Of a stretch of DNA of 5,611 bases, positions 1 to 4,710 are shown in pieces. Made by a program: the position numbers and the translations under genes. The stretch spans positions 1 through 5,611 of the forward strand of contig QMQA01000097.1 of the NCBI GenBank assembly GCA_003648845.1, given 5' to 3'. Position 1 is the first letter of the stretch. The number at the start of each line of letters is the position of its first letter. The notes beneath the pieces are model-generated. The model was not told the origin of the DNA, did no database searches, and saw nothing but the letters and a program-made list of their open reading frames with translations. The DNA comes from Candidatus Aerophobota bacterium (lineage in GTDB: Bacteria; Aerophobota; Aerophobia; Aerophobales; B3-G15).

Positions 1-25
1 AGGCTTTTTTATTTAGAGGTGAACT

Positions 26-274
26 ATGGATAACCCTCTCAAAAAATACAGAGAAAAGAGAAAGTTAAAGCAATTAGACCTTGCATTGTTACTTGGAGTA
101 TCTGAGATGCAAATATCTCACTGGGAACGAGGAGCCAGGATCCCACCACAAGAAGTAATCAACAAACTTGCTGAGATTCTAAAAGTCGATTCCAAAATAC
201 TACATCAGGAGCTTAAAACTTTCCATGAGCAAAAAAGAAAGGGACTTAAAGAGAAGCTGGGACTCCGAAGCTGA
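26..274 (+). CDS. XRE-family helix-turn-helix DNA-binding protein
   Basis: This is a small cytoplasmic DNA-binding protein of 82 residues, probably a repressor or copy-control regulator of the replication genes that follow. Residues about 5-58 form a Cro/C1-type (HTH_3) domain: the KLKQLDLALLLGVSEMQISH stretch gives the scaffold and recognition helices, and WERGARIPP is the hallmark that follows them. The tail (about 60-82) is basic and Lys-rich with no second domain. The start is supported by an AGAGGTG Shine-Dalgarno at 15-21, four bases before ATG. Its 3' end overlaps the next small ORF by 50 bp in another frame, and the primase-helicase follows, so the three probably form one transcription unit. 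The family is clear; the operator and regulatory target are inferred. The promoter lies outside the window; the T-rich stretch at 5-14 could be the tail of an upstream terminator. Confidence 0.9.
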   Translation: MDNPLKKYREKRKLKQLDLALLLGVSEMQISHWERGARIPPQEVINKLAEILKVDSKILHQELKTFHEQKRKGLKEKLGLRS

Positions 275-380
275 GTTAAAGGAAATTATTATCAATACAG
301 CCTTAGACTCAAATTTTACCCTGGAAGAGCTGGAACTTTATACCTGGCTCATCTGGGCCTTAGGATTGCAAAATAGTTAA
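225..380 (+). CDS. Small unrecognised protein (51 aa) between repressor and primase
   Basis: I do not recognise this ORF. It encodes 51 residues starting MSKKERDLKRSW and ending in a hydrophobic, aromatic stretch (LELYTWLIWALGL). An AGGAG at 207-211 sits 13 bases before ATG, which is longer than usual. It starts inside the XRE gene in another frame, fills almost the whole gap, and ends at 380, where its TAA overlaps the TAAAGGT Shine-Dalgarno of the primase gene. That tight fit suggests a translationally coupled gene rather than chance, but the 50-bp overlap and the weak ribosome site leave doubt. The composition (acidic middle, short hydrophobic C-terminal helix) would suit a small regulatory or adaptor protein; no function is claimed. 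Confidence 0.45.
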   Translation: MSKKERDLKRSWDSEAELKEIIINTALDSNFTLEELELYTWLIWALGLQNS

Positions 381-390
381 AGGTAAAACT

Positions 391-2274
391 ATGAAAAAAA
401 CATTTGAGCTATGGGACAAAGAAACAAAAAAAGTAGTAGAGGTAGAAGCAAAGAAAGTGGGGAAAGAGTGGAAGGCAATTTGTCCTAAACATGAGGACAA
501 CAAACCTTCCTTATCAATCAACGAAGAACAAAGTGTGTATCATTGCTTTGGTTGCCAGTGGAGTGGACATCTCTACGATCCTGATCATAAAAGGAAAGAA
601 AACAACGCCAGAAAGCTAAAAATAGAAAGTCAGATAATCCCTATTCCTAAAAGCCAAATTGAGAGCTACGCTAAAGCCCTCTCCGATGAAGGAATTCAGT
701 TTCTTAAAGAGATCCGGGGAATAACCAGTGAAGTGATCCACAAATACAAAATGGGTTGGTGTAAAGAAAAACAAAGATTTACCATACCAATACCCTGGCA
801 GGGAAGATATGTTAATGTGAGGCTTTATCATCCTGATAAAAATCCCAAGATCCTACCCATAAGTCCAGGAAGGTCCATTCAGCTTTTTCCTGAAGACCAA
901 CTAAAAAATAACGAAATATGGCTTTGTGAGGGAGAACTTGATACTCTGTGCGCTATCTCTCACGGTTTGTCAGCTATTACAGTTACCGGTGGAGCAGGAT
1001 CCTGGAAAGAAGAGTTTACCCCTCTATTTAAAGACAAGAAGGTCAATATAGTCTATGACTGCGATGAGGCGGGAAGAAAAGGAGCAGAGAAGATAGCAGA
1101 GATTCTTTCTAAAGTAGCTGAGGTTAAAGTGGTCGATTTGGAGCTCGGAGAAGGGGAAGACCTTACCAATTGGCTTGTGGACTATGGAAAAACTAAAGAG
1201 GAGCTTGAGAAATTAGCAAGTAAGACCCCGGTATTTGAGAAATTAACTGAAGCCCAAAAGAAAATCAAGGAGCTCGCAAAACAAATAAAAGTTCAAAGTA
1301 TAACTGCAAGTGACTTATTAAAAAAGGAATTTCCTTCAGGTCAATTCTGGGTCGAAAAAGGACTTCTTCCTAAGGAAGGTTATATTCTCCTAGCGGGTCC
1401 CACAAAAGAAGGTAAGACTACTTTATCTCTTCAGCTTTCTTTACACCTTATAACAAAAACTACTTTTCTTAACCAATTCCCTATAGCAGAAGAAGCAAGA
1501 ATTCTTTATCTTTTTGCAGAAAATACTCTTCCAGGACTTCAGAAAATTCTACAAAAACAAGTCAATGGTGCTCACCAATTTGGCTGGCAAATCTCAACGA
1601 AAAATCTTGAAAATCTTATACTACAACCAGGTCACCATATTAACTTTGATTACAAAAAAGGACTTCAACTTATTGATGAGTTAATTAAAGAACATGGTCC
1701 AGATATTGTTATCCTTGACCCTATTTCTTTATTTGTCAGTAAAGACCTCAATAAATTGGAGAATGTAACCAGATTAGTCAACAGCTTATTAGATATCGGT
1801 AGTAAAAGAAATTGCACATGGATAATTATTAGCCACTACCGAAAACCCTCTGAGCAAAAAACGGAGCCTATCTACCAAGTTATCGGTAGTTCTGGATTTG
1901 GAAATTATTGCGAATCCTTCCTGGGACTCGAAAGATACCATGAGAGACGATCAGCACATTATAAAATATTGCACTTTCTTTTAAGGCAAGAAGAAACACC
2001 AGACCCTATTGTTCTTCACAGAAATCCAGAAACTCTGCTTTTTGAAACAGTACGCGAACAGGAAGCTATACAGGCAGGAGCAAAACCTGAAGATATCGCA
2101 AAGATTTTAAAAGAAAAACTCGGGGGAAAATCAAGCTACACTATACTTGTATCTTTGGCCTCAAAAGAGCTAGAAGTGAAAAAAGGAAGGATAACAGAGC
2201 TTCTTAATGAAGCCAGAGAACAAGGCTTAATTGATAAAGAAAAAGGGCGTTATGGTAAATGGTATGTTCTTTGA
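391..2274 (+). CDS. TOPRIM DNA primase-helicase fusion (replication protein)
   Basis: This protein probably lays RNA primers and unwinds DNA for replication of the element. Domains in order: a CHC2-type zinc finger at residues about 28-60 with ligands C31, H34, C52 and C55; a TOPRIM catalytic domain at about 170-265 with the acidic CEGELD motif (E180, E182, D184), the TGGAGS turn at 199-204 and the metal-binding D223/D225 pair; then a Lys/Glu-rich linker (about 265-305). A RecA/RepA-like helicase ATPase domain follows at about 310-530, with Walker A GPTKEGKT (336-343), Walker B PDIVILDP (437-444) and a sensor-like IIISHYRKP (478-486). Residues about 560-627 look like a winged helix. The order resembles phage T7 gp4, but the helicase looks closer to the RepA/AAA_25 group than to DnaB; that assignment is from motif pattern only. 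The start is supported by TAAAGGT at 378-384. No terminator follows; the repeat-rich putative origin lies directly downstream. Confidence 0.92.
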   Translation: MKKTFELWDKETKKVVEVEAKKVGKEWKAICPKHEDNKPSLSINEEQSVYHCFGCQWSGHLYDPDHKRKENNARKLKIESQIIPIPKSQIESYAKALSDEGIQFLKEIRGITSEVIHKYKMGWCKEKQRFTIPIPWQGRYVNVRLYHPDKNPKILPISPGRSIQLFPEDQLKNNEIWLCEGELDTLCAISHGLSAITVTGGAGSWKEEFTPLFKDKKVNIVYDCDEAGRKGAEKIAEILSKVAEVKVVDLELGEGEDLTNWLVDYGKTKEELEKLASKTPVFEKLTEAQKKIKELAKQIKVQSITASDLLKKEFPSGQFWVEKGLLPKEGYILLAGPTKEGKTTLSLQLSLHLITKTTFLNQFPIAEEARILYLFAENTLPGLQKILQKQVNGAHQFGWQISTKNLENLILQPGHHINFDYKKGLQLIDELIKEHGPDIVILDPISLFVSKDLNKLENVTRLVNSLLDIGSKRNCTWIIISHYRKPSEQKTEPIYQVIGSSGFGNYCESFLGLERYHERRSAHYKILHFLLRQEETPDPIVLHRNPETLLFETVREQEAIQAGAKPEDIAKILKEKLGGKSSYTILVSLASKELEVKKGRITELLNEAREQGLIDKEKGRYGKWYVL

Positions 2275-2351
2275 GAAAAAATTTTTCTAAAAACGGTATT
2301 TTAAAGCTCATTAAAAGTTCCTTAATGTAGTAATAACAAGCATTATGGAAA

Positions 2352-2499
2352 GTCAGTTCTCTGTGGTCAGTAGGTGGTCAGTAGGTGGTCAGTAGGTGGT
2401 CAGTAGAGGTCGGTAGCTGTAACCAGCTCTGGAACTGGCCGACTTCTACCGACCAGTTACCGACCAACTACCGACCAGTTACCGACCAACTTGACCGAC
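2352..2499. repeat. Opposed 11-bp iteron arrays forming a large palindrome (putative ori)
   Basis: The left block has four perfect tandem copies of GTGGTCAGTAG (2363-2373, 2374-2384, 2385-2395, 2396-2406), then a variant AGGTCGGTAG (2407-2416). A lone GTCAGT lies at 2352. The right block carries the reverse complement: TTCTACCGACC (2444-2454), AGTTACCGACC (2455-2465), AACTACCGACC (2466-2476), AGTTACCGACC (2477-2487), and a degenerate copy with ACCGAC at 2494-2499; a further GCCGAC is at 2438. The shared core is GTCRGT, read towards the centre near 2431 from both sides. Spacing is mostly 11 bp, one helical turn, so protein bound to successive units would sit on one face of the DNA. The best reading is an iteron origin bound by an initiator; a large extruded or transcribed hairpin is the alternative. 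Confidence 0.8.
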
Positions 2500-2561
2500 T
2501 TTCGAAAAATTAGACCAGTAAAGGATTTCAGGAATTTTAACAAGTTTTTACCCCTAATAAA

Positions 2562-2587
2562 AAAATTTATCCCTTAAAGGAATCTAA
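2562..2587 (+). repeat. Inverted repeat, left copy, before the PC4-like gene
   Basis: This 26-bp stretch starts AAAATTTATCCCT and continues AAAGGAAT. It matches the reverse complement of 2972-2997 at 24 of 26 positions. It contains the AAAGGA ribosome site of the downstream gene, so a protein bound here could affect transcription or translation of the PC4-like gene. Confidence 0.75.
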
Positions 2588-2588
2588 A

Positions 2589-2825
2589 ATGCAAAGAAAA
2601 CAAAGCAAAGAAAAAGAAATAGGGAAGGTTAAGCTAACAGAGGGTCAGACTCTTGTTGTTCGCTTGGTGGATGATGAAAGGTTAGATATAAGAATTTGGC
2701 AAGAGTCTGAAAGATATACAGGGCCTACAAAAAGAGGAATAAGATTTTATCTTTTTGACGGGATCTGGGAGAAATTCTTTGAAATTATGCAGAAAGTCAA
2801 CGAGGAATTTGAGGTAATTAGCTAA
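2589..2825 (+). CDS. PC4/p15-like single-stranded DNA-binding protein
   Basis: This is a 78-residue protein resembling the PC4 (transcriptional coactivator p15) family, whose members dimerise and bind single-stranded DNA. Visible features: a charged N-terminus (1-10), beta-strand-like segments KVKLTEGQTLVVRLV (13-27), the family-like RLDIRIWQ (31-38) and PTKRGIRF (46-53), then a C-terminal helix containing W60 through about residue 74. Length and order fit a single PC4 domain. An AAAGGA Shine-Dalgarno at 2576-2581 lies seven bases before ATG. The gene sits between the putative origin and two terminator hairpins, so it is probably transcribed on its own or by read-through from the primase. From context it may act as the element's ssDNA-binding protein in replication, or as a regulator. 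The family call rests on motif resemblance, not a search. Confidence 0.65.
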   Translation: MQRKQSKEKEIGKVKLTEGQTLVVRLVDDERLDIRIWQESERYTGPTKRGIRFYLFDGIWEKFFEIMQKVNEEFEVIS

Positions 2826-2842
2826 AAATTGGCAGTGAGCGT

Positions 2843-2875
2843 GGGGGACTATTTCTCTCTTTTCCCCCGATTTTT
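2843..2875 (+). terminator. Possible terminator hairpin 1 after the PC4-like gene
   Basis: GGGGG (2843-2847) can pair with CCCCC (2864-2868) across a 16-nt pyrimidine-rich loop, and TTTTT follows at 2871-2875 with further T-rich sequence. The stem is short and the loop long, so it is weaker than the next hairpin. Confidence 0.45.
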
Positions 2876-2880
2876 CTTTT

Positions 2881-2901
2881 CCGCTCTGATAGCGGTTTTT
2901 C
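2881..2901 (+). terminator. Rho-independent terminator after the PC4-like gene
   Basis: CCGCT (2881-2885) pairs with AGCGG (2891-2895) around the loop CTGAT, followed at once by TTTTT (2896-2900). This is a compact intrinsic terminator 56 bp after the PC4-like stop codon. It separates the replication genes from the control region. Confidence 0.75.
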
Positions 2902-2950
2902 TATATCTTTTTGAGTCCCTGGTTTTTAAAGGCTCTGTTTAAATCGCTCT

Positions 2951-2978
2951 ATTACAGAACTGGTGCTGATGTTATATT
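2951..2978 (+). promoter_or_regulatory. Possible extended -10 promoter for the 83-aa HTH gene
   Basis: TATATT at 2973-2978 is preceded by TG at 2970-2971, giving an extended -10 element. A weak -35 (ATTACA, 2951-2956) lies 16 bp upstream. It follows the terminators and precedes the HTH gene. Its -10 overlaps the right copy of the 26-bp inverted repeat, so a protein binding that repeat would block it. Confidence 0.4.
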
Positions 2979-2997
2979 CCTTTCAGGGATAAATTTT
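2972..2997 (-). repeat. Inverted repeat, right copy, before the 83-aa HTH gene
   Basis: On the minus strand this reads AAAATTTATCCCT then AAAGGAAT, matching 2562-2587 at 24 of 26 positions, including an exact 13-bp run. It sits 24 bp before the HTH start codon and overlaps the possible -10 box. It may be an operator, a recombination site, or the copied start region of another gene. Confidence 0.75.
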
Positions 2998-3021
2998 AAC
3001 CAAAAAGGAGGAATTTAGAAA

Positions 3022-3273
3022 ATGTTAAAACTTAAATTAAAACCTGGAATGAAACTTCCCAAGAAACCTCTTTTTAAGGTTAGAGAAGTATCAGAGCTCT
3101 TTAGAGTTAATCCACATACGGTTTATACATGGATTCGTAGGAATAAACTTCCAGCAGTAAAGGTAGTTGGATCTGTAAGAATACCTTACTGTGTACTTGC
3201 GGATATAGTGGGAGCACCACAATATAGCTTAGATGAGCTTATAGAGAGCGTTTTAGAGAAAAAGAAGGGTTAA
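3022..3273 (+). CDS. Excisionase-like (HTH_17/MerR-type) DNA-binding protein
   Basis: This 83-residue protein carries one winged-helix DNA-binding domain at about residues 17-64. The pattern FKVREVSELFRVNPHTVYTW followed by IRRNKLPAVKVVGSVRIP is the excisionase/HTH_17 signature, with the recognition helix near NPHTVYTWI and the wing near VVGSVRIP. The first 16 residues are basic and the last 20 are acidic then Lys-rich. A strong AAGGAGG Shine-Dalgarno (3005-3011) lies ten bases before ATG. The gene is monocistronic, set between terminators and a long non-coding stretch. Proteins of this type act as recombination directionality factors or small transcription regulators; either role fits, given the serine recombinase downstream and the inverted repeat at its promoter. 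Its fold resembles that of the 55-aa protein at 3725, so the two may be distant paralogues. Confidence 0.85.
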   Translation: MLKLKLKPGMKLPKKPLFKVREVSELFRVNPHTVYTWIRRNKLPAVKVVGSVRIPYCVLADIVGAPQYSLDELIESVLEKKKG

Positions 3274-3450
3274 AAATTTATGTATTGAGTGCGTGAGGTA
3301 AAATACTCTGTAGGTAGCTCTCTGGCTGCTGGACCCCTCCCCCTTTAGGGAGGTATAGATCTTTGAGAATTTGTCTGTTTTGACCTTATAAATACCCCTA
3401 TTTTGTATTTTGTTTTAAAGGATGAAGAAAATATTGACCTTAAATCTTAA

Positions 3451-3478
3451 TAGCCGAAATAAGGCTAATTTCGGCCTT
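3451..3478. repeat. Competing short inverted repeats
   Basis: Three mutually exclusive stems share the same bases: TAGCC (3451-3455) with GGCTA (3463-3467); GCCGAAAT (3453-3460) with ATTTCGGC (3468-3475); and AAGGC (3461-3465) with GCCTT (3474-3478). The 8-bp stem is perfect. No U-run follows, so it is not a simple terminator; an operator or a switching RNA element is possible. Confidence 0.55.
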
Positions 3479-3506
3479 AAAATAATAGTTCTTTGAAAGC
3501 ATCTGC

Positions 3507-3626
3507 CAGAGCCATTTAGAAAAGCCAAAATAAAGCCCTTAGAGGCAGGGTAAACTTTTAAGACGATATAAATATTACCCAAGGCTTTAGAATGGCTTTA
3601 TTGGCCCTTAAAAGCTCTGTTTTTTT
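3507..3626 (+). terminator. Long structured terminator-like region or ncRNA candidate
   Basis: The closing stem CAGAGC (3507-3512) with GCTCTG (3614-3619) is followed by seven T (3620-3626). Inside, CCAAAATAAAGCC (3525-3537) can pair with GGCTTTATTGG (3594-3604) with two bulged A, and GGGTAA (3548-3553) pairs with TTACCC (3575-3580). A different fold pairs GCCATT (3511-3516) with AATGGC (3591-3596) and AAAGCC (3521-3526) with GGCTTT (3583-3588). The nested, ordered pairing plus the U-run supports a transcribed structure on the + strand. It may end transcription from the 83-aa HTH gene or be a regulatory RNA. Confidence 0.45.
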
Positions 3627-3662
3627 ATATATTTTTTTGCATAGATAACCTAAATTGTGTAT

Positions 3663-3691
3663 TTGACAAAAATTGATATAAATGGTATAAT
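3663..3691 (+). promoter_or_regulatory. Consensus sigma-70 promoter for the HTH/recombinase operon
   Basis: A perfect TTGACA (3663-3668) and a perfect TATAAT (3686-3691) are separated by exactly 17 bp. Transcription should begin near 3698, giving a short leader with the AGAGGAAG ribosome site (3711-3718) before the 55-aa HTH gene. A promoter this close to consensus should be strong unless repressed. Confidence 0.93.
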
Positions 3692-3724
3692 AGACATAGA
3701 AAAAAAGAAAAGAGGAAGAGAAAA

Positions 3725-3892
3725 ATGTTAAATTTTTTAACTCCAGAGGAAATAGCTGAAAGATTGAAGATTCATCCCGGCACAGTGAGGGAATGGCTTA
3801 GACAAAGCAAGTTAAAAGGGATAAAAGTAGGTAAACTCTGGAGAGTGGAAGAGGAAGAATTCAAAAGGTTCTTAAAAGAAGGAAAGAGATAA
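3725..3892 (+). CDS. Small excisionase-like HTH_17 protein (55 aa)
   Basis: This is a 55-residue DNA-binding protein made almost entirely of one MerR-like/excisionase winged helix. LTPEEIAERLKIHPGTVREW (5-24) is the helix-turn-helix, LRQSKLKGIKVGKLWRV (25-41) the wing, and EEEEFKRFLKEGK (42-54) the closing helix. An AGAGGAAG Shine-Dalgarno lies six bases before ATG, behind the consensus promoter. The serine recombinase starts three bases after its stop codon, so the two are co-transcribed and probably translationally coupled. By analogy with IS607-type transposases, where a MerR-like HTH and a serine recombinase domain occur in one protein, it may guide or control the recombinase; autoregulation of the promoter or a directionality-factor role are alternatives. 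No experimental analogue is claimed. Confidence 0.88.
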   Translation: MLNFLTPEEIAERLKIHPGTVREWLRQSKLKGIKVGKLWRVEEEEFKRFLKEGKR

Positions 3893-3895
3893 AAG

Positions 3896-4633
3896 ATGAG
3901 GGCAATAGGCTATGTTAGAGTCTCAACAGAAGAACAGGCAAAAGAGGGGATCTCGATAGAAAACCAAATAGAGAGGATTAAAAGCTATTGCAATTATAAA
4001 GGTTTTGAACTTATAGAGATTATAAGGGATGAGGGAATCTCTGGAGGGAAAAACAGGGAAAGAGGAGGCTTTGTTTCCCTTTTAGACCGAATAGAACAAA
4101 ACGGCTTTGATGCAATAGTCTTATACTCTCTTGAGAGGATATCAAGAGATATGCTTACCCTTCTTTGTCTGGAGAAGTATCTAAATGCCTATAATATTGA
4201 ACTTCACACAGTAGAAGGAGAGATTAATACTTCAACTCCTGACGGCTTTATGAGCTTTGCTATGAGAGCTTTTTTAGGGGAAATGGAAAGAAGACAGATA
4301 AAATACAGGACAAAAAAAGCTCTTGAGTATAAAAAGCAAAAAGGAGAGGTTGTAGGACAGATTCCTTACGGTTACAAAAGAGAAGGAGACAGTCTTATTC
4401 CTGAAGAAAAGGAGCAGGAAGTCATAAGAATAGTAAACAGGTTATACGGACAGGGAAAAGGTATATCGGCTATAGCCAAGAGACTAACCCAGCTTGGTTA
4501 CAGGACAAGGCAAGGCAAAAACTTTAGAGCTGAACAGGTTAAAAGGATAGTGAGGGAGTATGAACCTGTTTACTCCCATAATGGAAGTAAAAAGGCCAAA
4601 CAGATTAAAGAGTTCATTCTCTCTATAGCCTAA
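3896..4633 (+). CDS. Serine recombinase (resolvase/invertase family), 245 aa
   Basis: This enzyme cuts and rejoins DNA through a serine-DNA link. The N-terminal resolvase domain (about 1-145) shows YVRVS with R8 and nucleophile S10, RDEGISG (44-50), LERISRD with R81 and R84, and EMERRQIKYRT with E131 and R132 at the start of the long E-helix. Residues about 153-225 (GQIPYGYKREG onward) match the start of the Recombinase domain (PF07508), including a helix-turn-helix-like GISAIAKRLTQLGYRT. At 245 residues it is larger than Tn3-type resolvases (about 180-200) but lacks the zinc ribbon and coiled coil of large phage integrases, so it is a naturally short form or a truncated integrase. Its ribosome site (AAGGAAAGAG, about 3879-3888) is inside the preceding HTH gene. 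A 30-bp palindrome begins at the last base of its stop codon. It may integrate the element, resolve multimers or invert a segment. Confidence 0.93.
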   Translation: MRAIGYVRVSTEEQAKEGISIENQIERIKSYCNYKGFELIEIIRDEGISGGKNRERGGFVSLLDRIEQNGFDAIVLYSLERISRDMLTLLCLEKYLNAYNIELHTVEGEINTSTPDGFMSFAMRAFLGEMERRQIKYRTKKALEYKKQKGEVVGQIPYGYKREGDSLIPEEKEQEVIRIVNRLYGQGKGISAIAKRLTQLGYRTRQGKNFRAEQVKRIVREYEPVYSHNGSKKAKQIKEFILSIA

Positions 4634-4662
4634 ATTTCACACACGGTTCGGTGTGTGAAATT
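4633..4662. repeat. 30-bp near-perfect palindrome after the recombinase gene
   Basis: AATTTCACACAC (4633-4644) and GTGTGTGAAATT (4651-4662) are perfect inverted copies around GGTTCG. Read about the central TT (4647-4648), the two 14-bp half-sites match at 13 of 14 positions. It overlaps the final base of the recombinase stop codon. No T-run follows on either strand, so it is not a typical intrinsic terminator. A recombinase binding or crossover site is the most attractive reading; a stabilising 3' RNA hairpin is the alternative. Confidence 0.85.
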
Positions 4663-4710
4663 GGGGAAAGTATAAATTAAGATTATCCCTAAGGGGGAGG
4701 GAGGTTTATC

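Larger units (their letters stand above)
2275..2588. other. Non-coding region holding the putative replication origin
   Basis: There is no gene in these 314 bp. The left flank (2275-2350) and right flank (2500-2588) are strongly AT-rich, while the middle (about 2363-2499) is much richer in G and C and made of short repeats in two opposing blocks. An AT-rich segment beside iterons, immediately after a primase-helicase gene, is the usual layout of a plasmid or phage origin; this is inference from layout. A 15-bp palindrome (AGAAAAA, A, TTTTTCT) lies at 2274-2288, too AT-rich to be a good terminator. The right end carries the left copy of the inverted repeat that flanks the PC4-like gene. Confidence 0.6.
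3274..3724. other. Long non-coding control region with inverted repeats
   Basis: No credible gene is present in these 451 bp. Contents in order: a small hairpin CCTCCC/GGGAGG (3336-3341 and 3348-3353) without a U-run; two copies of TTGACCTTA (3380-3388 and 3434-3442), the first with a weak -10-like TGTATT 18 bp downstream; competing hairpins at 3451-3478; a longer imperfect inverted-repeat region at 3507-3619 ending in a U-run; an AT-rich spacer; and the strong promoter at 3663-3691. The region may hold the terminator of the 83-aa HTH gene, a structured RNA and regulator sites. Confidence 0.6.

Noticed and set aside
616..831. 71-aa minus-strand ORF
   Set aside because: It lies wholly inside the primase-helicase gene, has no ribosome site or recognisable domain, and is a shadow frame.
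2274..2288. AT-only palindrome after the primase as a terminator
   Set aside because: The AGAAAAA/TTTTTCT arms have almost no GC and a one-base centre, so a stable hairpin is unlikely.
2363..2499. CRISPR array
   Set aside because: Units are 11 bp with no unique spacers, occur in both orientations, and no cas genes are present.
3422..3496. 24-codon ORF starting MKKILTLNLN
   Set aside because: AAAGG abuts the ATG with no spacer, the ORF is very short, and it is interrupted in meaning by the palindromes at 3451-3478.
4633..4662. Intrinsic terminator of the recombinase operon
   Set aside because: The stem is strong but is followed by GGGGAAAG on the + strand and by TAGGC on the - strand, with no U-run.
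3288..4710. Group II intron, suggested by GTGCG near 3289 and CGGTTC near 4644-4649
   Set aside because: There is no reverse transcriptase, no recognisable domain V, and the enclosed genes are a recombinase operon; the similarities are short chance words.
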